A stretch of DNA of 25,332 nt from a virus. Below are positions 1-5,783 of this stretch, piece by piece; the first letter of the stretch is position 1, and each line of letters opens with the position of its first letter. The notes under the pieces are model-generated. The model made no database searches. It worked only from the letters and a program-made list of their open reading frames with translations, and had not been told where the DNA came from. The stretch is taken from IMG/VR virus record IMGVR_UViG_3300021197_000145, positions 1 through 25,332 of that record; one strand, 5' to 3'. Made by a program: the position numbers and the translations under genes.

Positions 1-21
1 AGCTTTTGATCGGGGGTGATC

Positions 22-171
22 ATGCGGGTATGTTTTTATGATGATGAAGGGTTTATGTTTTCTTATCTTACTTGTCGTGACATGCGGCAAGTATCGAAGA
101 TACTGAAACGTTTCCCTAGTAATGCAAGACTAATCACGGAAAATCCGAGAATGAAAAGGAGAATTAAATGA
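22..171 (+). CDS. small hypothetical early protein, 49 aa
   Basis: An open frame of 49 codons starts at ATG 22 behind a purine-rich GGGGGTG (11-17) and ends in TGA 169-171, which overlaps the ATG of the next gene (ATGA). The product is basic at its C-terminus (ends MKRRIK) and has the look of other small phage early proteins in this block. Its 3' part contains the first copy of the repeated CGGA..TCCG motif in frame, read as LITENPRM. No family is recognised. The stop/start overlap and the Shine-Dalgarno-like sequence argue that it is real, but such a short frame could be chance. Confidence 0.5.
   Translation: MRVCFYDDEGFMFSYLTCRDMRQVSKILKRFPSNARLITENPRMKRRIK
131..153 (+). repeat. early-gene palindromic motif, copy 1
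   Basis: First of four near-identical 23-bp copies. The core here is CGGAAAATCCG, flanked by TAATCA on the left and AGAATG on the right. It differs from copies 2 and 4 at one base (position 13, A for T), which shortens the stem to CGGA/TCCG. It lies within the preceding small gene and ends 14 bp before the next start at 168. A regulatory role is inferred from repetition and placement only. Confidence 0.7.
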
Positions 172-404
172 GTAACGTACCTTTAGATTTAGGTAATGGG
201 TATACCTTATCCATTGTTGCCGATGCTGTTGGCCTAGTAGAGGTAGCACTAATACATGATGATCATGGGTTTATTAATACAAGTCTATGGTTTTATGATG
301 TGACTGAGGCATCAGATTTTTATGATGATGTAGTAAGACACATGAATTCTGATCAATTAATAATTGCTTTGGTAAAAGCAAAAGCATATGCAAAAGGAGA
401 ATGA
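168..404 (+). CDS. hypothetical early protein, 78 aa
   Basis: ATG 168 follows AAAGGAGA at a good distance. The product is acidic, with the Asp-rich stretch IHDDHG near residues 29-34 and a basic C-terminus. It overlaps the preceding small gene by 4 bp and ends (TGA 402-404) just before the next start, so it belongs to a tightly packed rightward early operon. No domain is recognised. An early host-takeover or regulatory role would be a guess from position alone. Confidence 0.75.
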   Translation: MSNVPLDLGNGYTLSIVADAVGLVEVALIHDDHGFINTSLWFYDVTEASDFYDDVVRHMNSDQLIIALVKAKAYAKGE

Positions 405-405
405 C

Positions 406-645
406 ATGCGGATAGAACACATTGCAGAGAACAAAGTATTTGTTCACAAGAAGTCTATGCTTTCAGGTAAGGTAAACTCTATGGTTTTACCTACGACTCA
501 AGGTAAGATAGAATACTGGCTACAATCAGGTGAACTGATTCAGAATGTAATGCCTGACTTAAATGCCGAGCAACGTGAGTTTATTAAGACAGGTATCAGC
601 CCTGAAGAATGGAATGACATGTGTGGAGATAAGGATGAGGAGTAA
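406..645 (+). CDS. hypothetical early protein, 79 aa
   Basis: An in-frame ATG exists at 388, but ATG 406 is chosen because AAAGGAGA (393-400) lies five bases before it and the previous gene ends at 404. The product is 79 residues, soluble-looking, with a conserved-looking C-terminal segment GISPEEWNDM and an acidic tail. The pattern 'I(S/T)PEEW' is one I associate with small uncharacterised phage proteins, not with a known activity. No function is assigned. Confidence 0.75.
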   Translation: MRIEHIAENKVFVHKKSMLSGKVNSMVLPTTQGKIEYWLQSGELIQNVMPDLNAEQREFIKTGISPEEWNDMCGDKDEE

Positions 646-838
646 ACGTAACAGACAATCACTACGTGCCGACAAATATTGGCGGTCTATATGGCATCGA
701 CAAATGCTATTCAAAACAAAAGCCTTGACATCTGTTTCATCATGTGACAGAACTAAGGAAATTCATGGCAACAAGGAGTTAAGCCAATGTCCAGATCATA
801 CCTCGTCTATCAATTCAGACCAGAAGTCTATGACATAA
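635..838 (+). CDS. possible small basic protein, 67 aa, overlapping both neighbours
   Basis: The interval 646-786 has no other gene. In it an open frame starting at ATG 635 (after GGAGATAAGG) runs to TAA 836-838, overlapping the previous gene by 11 bp and the next by 52 bp. The product is strongly basic at the N-terminus (MRSKRNRQSLRADKYW) and Ser/Thr-rich later. The 52-bp overlap is long for this genome, and the next gene has its own strong ribosome site at 774-779, so the C-terminal part may not be real. It is either a genuine short gene or the remains of one. Confidence 0.35.
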   Translation: MRSKRNRQSLRADKYWRSIWHRQMLFKTKALTSVSSCDRTKEIHGNKELSQCPDHTSSINSDQKSMT

Positions 839-1185
839 TCAATGAGAACCCTCAGTCAGAGATAGCAAGAATTGCTTTTGATCTGAGGCTTCTCAATGAG
901 AAGTCTGCAGAGCAGAGTGTTAATGATGCTTTGTTTCATAACATGTATTATCCAACCAAGTTCCTGCATCTAGGTGTACTATCTGAATCTGTTGACCCAT
1001 TGGAAGCTGTCTTTGATGCAGGGAATGGCTATGGTAAAGCTAAGGTTACTACCCTTGCTAAGGGTGACACTAGCCTATCTGTAGGTAATATAATTGTACA
1101 CTTGCAGCAGAACAAGGCGTATCTATGTATGCCTACTGGATGGCATGAGCTATCACGAGAACTGGTACTAGGCATCAAATTGTAA
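787..1185 (+). CDS. hypothetical early protein, 132 aa
   Basis: ATG 787 is preceded by AAGGAG (775-780). The 132-residue product looks globular and soluble, with a hydrophobic core segment near residues 58-70 and a C-terminal GWHELSRELVLGIKL segment. No transmembrane helix or signal peptide is apparent, and no family is recognised. Its stop codon TAA 1183-1185 forms the first three bases of the second copy of the repeated palindrome motif, so the motif lies directly between this gene and the next. Confidence 0.75.
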   Translation: MSRSYLVYQFRPEVYDIINENPQSEIARIAFDLRLLNEKSAEQSVNDALFHNMYYPTKFLHLGVLSESVDPLEAVFDAGNGYGKAKVTTLAKGDTSLSVGNIIVHLQQNKAYLCMPTGWHELSRELVLGIKL

Positions 1186-1205
1186 TCACGGAAATTCCGA
1201 GAATG
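1183..1205 (+). repeat. early-gene palindromic motif, copy 2
   Basis: Core CGGAAATTCCG, a 5-bp inverted repeat around a single A, identical over all 23 bases to copy 4. It overlaps the stop codon of the upstream gene (TAA 1183-1185) and ends 9 bp before ATG 1215. The ATG inside the motif (1203) is in frame with ATG 1215. Confidence 0.75.
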
Positions 1206-1214
1206 GAGAATCAA

Positions 1215-1607
1215 ATGAAGACCGAGATATATTATAACCTACACAAGCATGTCTTTTCTGTAAGGAAAAGAAACGGTAAGGTTCAATGGCATACTAATAG
1301 TATCATAGCACACAAGCCTGTCTTTGCAGTGCAACCTGCAGGGTGGGCAAAGACTCAGGATGAACAGGTTAAGAATGTACACGCATTCGTTAGACCTCAA
1401 GAGGTTGAGGTGGATGCTGACCTATGGTTTCAAGACCCTGACTATGCCTTGCCCTATGATGTAGCTAGGCTTGAACGTGTACGGTATAACCCATATCATG
1501 CAAACACATTTGTAGATGAGCACGATGAACCGATCTACCATGCCGAGGTTGCTTATTTGTATATTGACAAACAAAATAAACCTGTCATAAAGGTATTCAG
1601 AACTTAA
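1215..1607 (+). CDS. conserved phage hypothetical protein, 130 aa
   Basis: ATG 1215 is preferred over the in-frame ATG 1203 inside the repeated motif, because GGAGA (1205-1209) sits five bases before 1215. The sequence opens with YYNLHKHVFSVRKRNGKV and contains KNVHAFV near residues 54-60. I recall this combination (YNLHK..FSVR and NVHAF) from a widespread uncharacterised protein of tailed phages. The C-terminal half is rich in Tyr and acidic residues. Function unknown. It sits in the early small-gene block with a copy of the palindromic motif on each side. Confidence 0.8.
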   Translation: MKTEIYYNLHKHVFSVRKRNGKVQWHTNSIIAHKPVFAVQPAGWAKTQDEQVKNVHAFVRPQEVEVDADLWFQDPDYALPYDVARLERVRYNPYHANTFVDEHDEPIYHAEVAYLYIDKQNKPVIKVFRT

Positions 1608-1616
1608 ACGAAAATC

Positions 1617-1639
1617 TAATCACGGAGATTCCGAGAATG
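1617..1639 (+). repeat. early-gene palindromic motif, copy 3
   Basis: Core CGGAGATTCCG. The single change from copies 2 and 4 (A to G at motif position 11) turns an A-T pair into a G-T pair, which keeps an RNA stem (G-U) but breaks perfect DNA symmetry. Here the ATG at the motif's end (1637-1639) is itself the start codon of the next gene, and no separate Shine-Dalgarno follows it. Confidence 0.72.
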
Positions 1640-2335
1640 ACTTTATCCACACAAGAACTTAATGATCTATTTAGAGAATGCAAAGACATAGGCATGGCTG
1701 CAACAGACAGACCGATAAATGATACCGAGAACCACACTGGCTCTTGTGACCACCGTACAGATTACTGTGATGACACTTGTTATAACGTTAAGTTATACAA
1801 GATGTACCCAAACATGGCTAAACGTGATGACAGGTGCGAGACTATCTGGCAAAAACTAAACAAGTCTAACTCTGACTTCACTAAATTCTTTAGTCGTAAA
1901 CGGTACGATACTAGTCGTGTTCGTCACATGACACGAGGCGAAGCCTTCAAAGATGTGATTGATGTGTACCGTGTCAAGACTATGTGCCTACTTAACCCGG
2001 ATACTACATGGTGGATTCCCACCAGAGCATGGCGTAATCCACGCCTCAAAGCTCTGATTGAGAAAGAGCTTATGCCTCTACCTAACTGTGCTATTAATGC
2101 ATCTCTTGACCCATCCAACAGCAAAGCTGAATGGAAGATGTTGATTGATGATGATTGGAATATTATGTTCTATGGTGATGATGACTTGACATCTGATCCT
2201 GTCTATGGAACAAGAATGTTCCTATGCCCTAAGACTCACAAGGATCTCAAGGGTCACTGCAAGGACTGCAAGGCAGGTTGCTTTGCACAAAAGACTATCA
2301 ACCGCACACAGATTGTGCATCTATCAGAGCATTAA
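1637..2335 (+). CDS. Cys-rich phage protein, possibly Gp88/Gp37-like
   Basis: A 232-residue protein whose only reasonable start is the ATG inside copy 3 of the repeated motif; the next in-frame Met is residue 20. It has an N-terminal Cys/His cluster (CDHRTDYCDDTCYN), a central block VRHMTRGEAFKDV followed by PDTTWWIPTRAWRNPRL, an N-A-S-L-D-P-S segment, and a C-terminal cluster CPKTHKDLKGHCKDCKAGCF. The order of a Cys cluster with 'CY', a conserved R-x-x-x-R-G-E, and a terminal Cys cluster resembles uncharacterised phage Gp88/Gp37-type proteins, which I recall as having metal-binding Cys groups. This is inference; a Zn or Fe-S site is plausible. The substrate is unknown. Confidence 0.7.
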   Translation: MTLSTQELNDLFRECKDIGMAATDRPINDTENHTGSCDHRTDYCDDTCYNVKLYKMYPNMAKRDDRCETIWQKLNKSNSDFTKFFSRKRYDTSRVRHMTRGEAFKDVIDVYRVKTMCLLNPDTTWWIPTRAWRNPRLKALIEKELMPLPNCAINASLDPSNSKAEWKMLIDDDWNIMFYGDDDLTSDPVYGTRMFLCPKTHKDLKGHCKDCKAGCFAQKTINRTQIVHLSEH

Positions 2336-2346
2336 GGAGAAACAAA

Positions 2347-3186
2347 ATGCCATTTGATACAACAACATCATTCGTACCAGAGCACTTGGACTTTGAAGTA
2401 GAGTTTGAGGAAACTAAATTCAAAGACAAGAAGTATGTAATCAATACTAATACAGGTGAATACCTTGGTATTGTGGGCAAGGACTTTACCTGTGCCAATC
2501 ATGGTGACTTCTTTCGTAATGTCGTAGACACTGCCACTCAAGAGTTACAAGAGGGTGACTTACATGGTGCAGACTTTAACTTCAGAACTGCCCGTGGTGG
2601 TGCTTGGGCTATGCTCGACATCACATTACCTAGCATGAAATCAGTTATAGAAACTGATCGACATCAGACTGAGGTAAAGAACCGTATCATATCATTACAT
2701 GGTATTGATGGGTCATGTAGTAACCAAGTATTCTTTGGTGCTATTGATAGCTTCTGCACTAATGGGTGCATCAGTGGTGAGCATGACAAGGTTCGGAGAA
2801 AGAACACCTCTAACTTCTCACTTAGCTCATTCATAAATGAACTGTCTAACCTACGGTCAGACTTCTATGAGCAAGCTATCAAGATGAAAACATGGGCACA
2901 GACTAGCCTAAAAAATGTAGATGTAGAGGCTTTGCTAGAAGCAATGATACCATCAGAACGTAAGGCAAAGAAGATGTATCAACTGTACCGTACAGAGACA
3001 TTCATGAGAGGTGAAAACAAGTGGGCCTTGTACTCTGCCTTTACTAATTATGCTACTTATGCAGATGATCGTAACGGATTTAATCTACGTAAGACAGGTA
3101 ATGACACACAAGCTACCTCAATGTGGGGTAGAGAACAGGAGGTATCTAAGTGGGTCAGTGACAATCGTTTTTTATTAGCAGCTTAA
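2347..3186 (+). CDS. DUF932 family phage/plasmid protein
   Basis: ATG 2347 is chosen over an upstream in-frame start at 2278 because AAGGAGAA (2335-2342) precedes it and 2278 would lie inside the previous gene. The 279-residue product matches what I know of the DUF932 (phage/plasmid-like, TIGR03299-type) family: an N-terminal Y-x-N-T-x-T-G-E-x-L-G-x-V-G-K-D segment (residues 31-46), a middle GIDGSCSNQVFFGAIDSFCTNG segment split over residues 120-140, and a C-terminal YRTETFMRGENKWALYSAFTNYAT region. The molecular role of the family is unknown; members occur on phages and plasmids. Its stop TAA overlaps copy 4 of the palindrome motif. Confidence 0.8.
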   Translation: MPFDTTTSFVPEHLDFEVEFEETKFKDKKYVINTNTGEYLGIVGKDFTCANHGDFFRNVVDTATQELQEGDLHGADFNFRTARGGAWAMLDITLPSMKSVIETDRHQTEVKNRIISLHGIDGSCSNQVFFGAIDSFCTNGCISGEHDKVRRKNTSNFSLSSFINELSNLRSDFYEQAIKMKTWAQTSLKNVDVEALLEAMIPSERKAKKMYQLYRTETFMRGENKWALYSAFTNYATYADDRNGFNLRKTGNDTQATSMWGREQEVSKWVSDNRFLLAA

Positions 3187-3206
3187 TCACGGAAATTCCG
3201 AGAATG
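3184..3206 (+). repeat. early-gene palindromic motif, copy 4
   Basis: Identical to copy 2 over the whole 23 bases, with core CGGAAATTCCG. Like copy 2 it begins on the stop codon of the upstream gene (TAA 3184-3186), and it ends 13 bp before ATG 3220. The ATG inside it (3204) is out of frame with that start and would open a 25-codon frame ending at a TAG inside the next gene. Confidence 0.75.
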
Positions 3207-3219
3207 GAAAGGAACTACA

Positions 3220-3486
3220 ATGACTCCAGAAGAAATCGCAAAGAACCACCAAGAGTGGGCAGACAAACGGGAACAACATAGAATAGATCTTGAAGAAAAG
3301 TGTAACAACCTGATGGACGAACAGGTTAAGGCAATCAAGTCTGCCTATGCTGCACTGCAAGAAGCAGATGGCAATCTTAGAGAAATGTTTGACATTACCA
3401 TAGAAGATGCTAGAGCTATATCTACTGCAGAAACTAAAATGAGGATGGCATTTCCTCATATCTGCATTCACCCTTACTGGTCTTAA
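3220..3486 (+). CDS. hypothetical coiled-coil early protein, 88 aa
   Basis: ATG 3220 follows AAAGGAA (3208-3214). The first about 65 residues are rich in Glu, Lys, Gln and Ala with spaced hydrophobics (HRIDLEEKCNNLMDEQVKAI), which suggests a helical, possibly coiled-coil, dimer. The C-terminus ends in aromatic and His residues (ICIHPYWS). No family is recognised. It is the last gene preceded by a copy of the palindrome motif. Confidence 0.75.
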   Translation: MTPEEIAKNHQEWADKREQHRIDLEEKCNNLMDEQVKAIKSAYAALQEADGNLREMFDITIEDARAISTAETKMRMAFPHICIHPYWS

Positions 3487-3511
3487 TGATACAAACACAA
3501 AGGAGCTAAAC

Positions 3512-3730
3512 ATGTTTGTAATTTTCGCAACTAAACCACTCAATGACGGAACAAAAGGGTTTCGTTTCAATCTCTTAGGTAAGAAAGGACTATACCGTAA
3601 GCGTAGCCGTAGCTCTCGTGGTTGGTTAAAGTATGAACCACTTAGTACTATGAATGCCTATCACTTTGGTAAACGTAGTTTGTACATTCAACATGCTTAT
3701 GGACGTAAGCTGCATCACTTTGCAGGATAG
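3512..3730 (+). CDS. hypothetical basic protein, 72 aa
   Basis: ATG 3512 is preceded by AAAGGAG (3499-3505). The product is very basic (GKKGLYRKRSRSSRGWLKY near residues 24-42) and rich in aromatic residues and His near the end. The charge suggests nucleic-acid or ribosome binding, but no fold is recognised and this remains inference. It ends four bases before the next gene. Confidence 0.7.
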   Translation: MFVIFATKPLNDGTKGFRFNLLGKKGLYRKRSRSSRGWLKYEPLSTMNAYHFGKRSLYIQHAYGRKLHHFAG

Positions 3731-3733
3731 TAT

Positions 3734-3994
3734 ATGGATTATTATGTAGTAGAAATGTATGTCGATGAGTTGGAAGAGTGCCTCGTAATGAGGTGCTCGA
3801 CCATCGAAAGTGCTAGTCTTATCTGTGAAAAACTAGAAGACGCATTTCCCAATGCTGTCTTTGACATCATGGACACAGAGCCTGTGATAAAAATGCGAGA
3901 CTACAATTTAGAAAGGTACGAAGAGTTGCGAAATGTTTTGACATCTAAACCAAGAAACCCACAACTAATTGTGATAGAAGGGGGTAAGCGTTAG
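3734..3994 (+). CDS. hypothetical acidic protein, 86 aa
   Basis: ATG 3734 lies directly after the previous stop, with only a weak ribosome site (GGATAG). The product is acidic and looks like a small alpha/beta protein: a strand YYVVEMYVDE, a helix ESASLICEKLEDAF and a second strand near residues 42-50. In general shape it resembles the first small gene at 22-171, which has the same short strand-helix arrangement (CRDMRQVSKILKRFPSNA), so the two could be distant relatives. Function unknown. Confidence 0.7.
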   Translation: MDYYVVEMYVDELEECLVMRCSTIESASLICEKLEDAFPNAVFDIMDTEPVIKMRDYNLERYEELRNVLTSKPRNPQLIVIEGGKR

Positions 3995-3998
3995 TGTT

Positions 3999-4199
3999 AT
4001 GTATTACGTAGAAATTATCCATAAGGATGAAAAGGTTGCATCTACCTATCAAGATCTACTTTCGGATAGTGTAGACGTTGCTAACAGCCTGTCTTTTGCA
4101 GACTGTACTGTAACTATATACGAATGTATTAAAAGCTTATGCGATGTGGAAAAGATTGCAGAGGTTATGTCATGGAAAGATGACGGTTACAGACTATAA
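3999..4199 (+). CDS. hypothetical small early protein, 66 aa
   Basis: It starts at ATG 3999, four bases after the previous stop. The nearest purine-rich stretch is GGGGGTAAG (3979-3987), so it is probably translated by coupling. It is a short alpha/beta-looking protein beginning MYYVEIIHKDEKVAS, with three Cys in the second half. No family is recognised. It is the last gene before the terminator at 4204-4252 and so closes the early operon. Confidence 0.65.
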   Translation: MYYVEIIHKDEKVASTYQDLLSDSVDVANSLSFADCTVTIYECIKSLCDVEKIAEVMSWKDDGYRL

Positions 4200-4203
4200 A
4201 CTG

Positions 4204-4252
4204 TAGTAGGGTATTGCTATGTAGTACCCTACTATGCTACTCTTACTTTTTA
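4204..4252 (+). terminator. rho-independent terminator after the early block
   Basis: A perfect 10-bp inverted repeat, TAGTAGGGTA (4204-4213) and TACCCTACTA (4225-4234), with an 11-base loop begins four bases after the stop of the preceding gene. It is followed by a T-rich run including CTTTTT (4247-4252). This is the clearest terminator in the window and separates the early genes from the integrase. The stem's symmetry means it could also stop leftward transcription. Confidence 0.75.
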
Positions 4253-4279
4253 GTATTATTATAAGGATCATATATTACT

Positions 4280-5377
4280 ATGTATAAATATACAAAGAAA
4301 GGAAACTTAAAGGCTGGTACTGTATGGAGATTCACACCACCACAAGATGCTATTGATGCTGGTGTTGTACGAAGACAAACATTTAAAGATGGACGTGCAG
4401 CAAGGTATGAAATACCAAGGCTAGTAGAAAAGGTAGAGGCATTTAAACGTGGGGATATTGTCGCAGGAAATATTGGAGCCAATTCTACAATACTACACAT
4501 CTATAAATACTATGTTACAACTACACATTTTAAACAGTTGGCATATAACTCACAGAAAACCTATGATAACACAATGAATGCTATAGCTAACACAAGTGTT
4601 GGTAGTAGGAAGTTAGGTCAGATTAAGATTAAAGATCTTACTGCAATGCACTGCACTGAAGCCTATGAGGAATGGTGTGAAGATGTGAGTGTGTCAAAAG
4701 GGAATCAGTGTGCAAGAATCTTTTCATTATTAATAAATTTTTGTATCTCTATTGATTTAATTAAGTATAACCCCATGTCTAAAGTTCGTAAAAGAAAACA
4801 TGAAACAAGGGATACAACATGGACAAAAGAACAAGTAGAAAAATTTCTTGATGTGGCATTCACTGATTTTGATTGGCGTAACGTGGGATTAATTGTACTA
4901 ATGTGCTATGAATGGGCACAAAGACCTACTGATATAAGATTATTAAAGTGGTCTTCAATTAATTTTAAAGAAAAGAAATTAAAAATAAAACAAACTAAAC
5001 GTGGTGCAACAGTTGAGCTACCAATATCTGATGAGATTATGAACATGCTCACACAACAAAAGAAAGACTGGGACTTTCAAGAGTATGTAGTACCACATCA
5101 GAGGCCATCAGACGGTGCTTACAGGCCACTAAACGTAGGTCAGGTATCGTGGTTAGCAAATCAAATAAAAGAAGCTGCAGACTTACCATCTAATTTACTT
5201 GTCGGAGATTTAAGAAAGAGTGCTATTGTAGAAATGATTGACTCAGAGGTAGATCATCTAGCTATAATGTCCGTGACAGGGCATCAGAATATCTCGTCAC
5301 TCAATCCATACCATAAGCATACTTATGCTGCAGCTAAGTCAGCATTAGATAGGAGAAAGGGTAATGAAAAAACCTAA
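4280..5377 (+). CDS. int: tyrosine recombinase (phage integrase)
   Basis: A 365-residue tyrosine recombinase that would integrate the phage genome at an attB site and help excise it. The N-terminal half has the usual SAM-like core-binding character (SQKTYDNTMNAIANTSVG, then KIKDLTAMHCTEAYEEW). The catalytic domain shows the first Arg in AQRPTDIRLLKW (R215), a Lys in IKQTKRGATVELP, the second Arg in GDLRKSA (R312), GH (334-335) and a likely nucleophile Tyr in LNPYHKHT (Y344). The His usually two residues before the DLR arginine is Gly here. The start follows AAGGATC (4263-4269). The gene stands after a terminator with its own about 80-bp leader, where attP might lie, though no att core can be identified. 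The region is visibly more AT-rich than the early genes. Confidence 0.92.
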   Translation: MYKYTKKGNLKAGTVWRFTPPQDAIDAGVVRRQTFKDGRAARYEIPRLVEKVEAFKRGDIVAGNIGANSTILHIYKYYVTTTHFKQLAYNSQKTYDNTMNAIANTSVGSRKLGQIKIKDLTAMHCTEAYEEWCEDVSVSKGNQCARIFSLLINFCISIDLIKYNPMSKVRKRKHETRDTTWTKEQVEKFLDVAFTDFDWRNVGLIVLMCYEWAQRPTDIRLLKWSSINFKEKKLKIKQTKRGATVELPISDEIMNMLTQQKKDWDFQEYVVPHQRPSDGAYRPLNVGQVSWLANQIKEAADLPSNLLVGDLRKSAIVEMIDSEVDHLAIMSVTGHQNISSLNPYHKHTYAAAKSALDRRKGNEKT

Positions 5378-5489
5378 CCCAATGGCTAAAGATCTTAGAC
5401 AACCTAAGTATAAGCAACAGGTAATACCTGATAAGAAAAAACCTGTGCCTAAACGAAAAGAAAAACATAAAGGAAAAAATAATGGGTGA
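5364..5489 (+). CDS. small basic Lys/Pro-rich protein, 41 aa
   Basis: ATG 5364 lies inside the 3' end of the integrase gene, behind AGGAGAAAGG (5351-5360), and the frame runs to TGA 5487-5489. The product is extremely basic, with a segment NPMAKDLRQPKYKQQVIP followed by a run of Lys and Arg. I recall very similar short 'NPxAKxLRxPKxxQxVxxxKK' proteins in many T7-like and marine phages, always unannotated. It may bind nucleic acid through charge. The overlap with int implies translational coupling. Confidence 0.65.
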   Translation: MKKPNPMAKDLRQPKYKQQVIPDKKKPVPKRKEKHKGKNNG

Positions 5490-5568
5490 AGCATTGACAG
5501 CACTTTGTATCTTATTATTTTTAATCTGTGGTATTGTGTGGATAATAATAAGTGAGGTAAATAAATGA
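5482..5568 (+). CDS. tiny single-span membrane protein, 28 aa
   Basis: ATG 5482 overlaps the 3' end of the basic protein gene by 8 bp, behind AAAGGAAAAAAT. The stop TGA 5566-5568 overlaps the next ATG (ATGA). The 28 residues are almost all one hydrophobic helix (LCILLFLICGIVWIII), so the product should insert in the cytoplasmic membrane. Overlap on both sides supports reality. Function unknown. Confidence 0.5.
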   Translation: MGEALTALCILLFLICGIVWIIISEVNK

Positions 5569-5783
5569 AAGAACATAATCCAGAAACTGTAATAAGGACA
5601 TTAAAATATTTACTTGATGGTAGTAACGATGTTCTTAGTAGTAATGCCGTATCATCAACACATGGTTGTTTATATTATGATGTTCACAATAGTTTAATAG
5701 ATGCTGTAAATTTATTAGGTGGTGATACAAGTAATTATGAATACATTGATTCTGAGAATCCTGATATAGAAGGTAGAAATTAA
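5565..5783 (+). CDS. hypothetical acidic protein, 72 aa
   Basis: ATG 5565 overlaps the stop of the membrane protein gene by 4 bp. The product is acidic, starts with a helix (PETVIRTLKYLLDG) and ends in an Asp/Glu-rich tail (YEYIDSENPDIEGRN). No family is recognised. It ends directly against the thyX start, so it is probably translated with thyX from one transcript. Confidence 0.65.
   Translation: MKEHNPETVIRTLKYLLDGSNDVLSSNAVSSTHGCLYYDVHNSLIDAVNLLGGDTSNYEYIDSENPDIEGRN

Noticed and set aside
563-634. N-terminal extension of the basic frame at 635-838
   Set aside because: It lies inside the 406-645 gene in another frame and has no ribosome site; only the part from ATG 635 is worth listing.
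725-753. Perfect -35 box TTGACA in the gap after the 406-645 gene
   Set aside because: No acceptable -10 box lies 16-18 bp downstream (CAGAAC or nearby), and TTGACATCT also occurs inside other genes, so it is probably chance.
2278-2346. Upstream start for the DUF932 protein
   Set aside because: It overlaps the previous gene and lacks a ribosome site. ATG 2347 has AAGGAGAA at the right distance and starts the family-like sequence.
4235-4279. Integrase promoter or attP core in the leader
   Set aside because: TATTAT-like sequences are present, but no matching -35 box is seen. No tRNA-like segment or obvious core repeat identifies attP.
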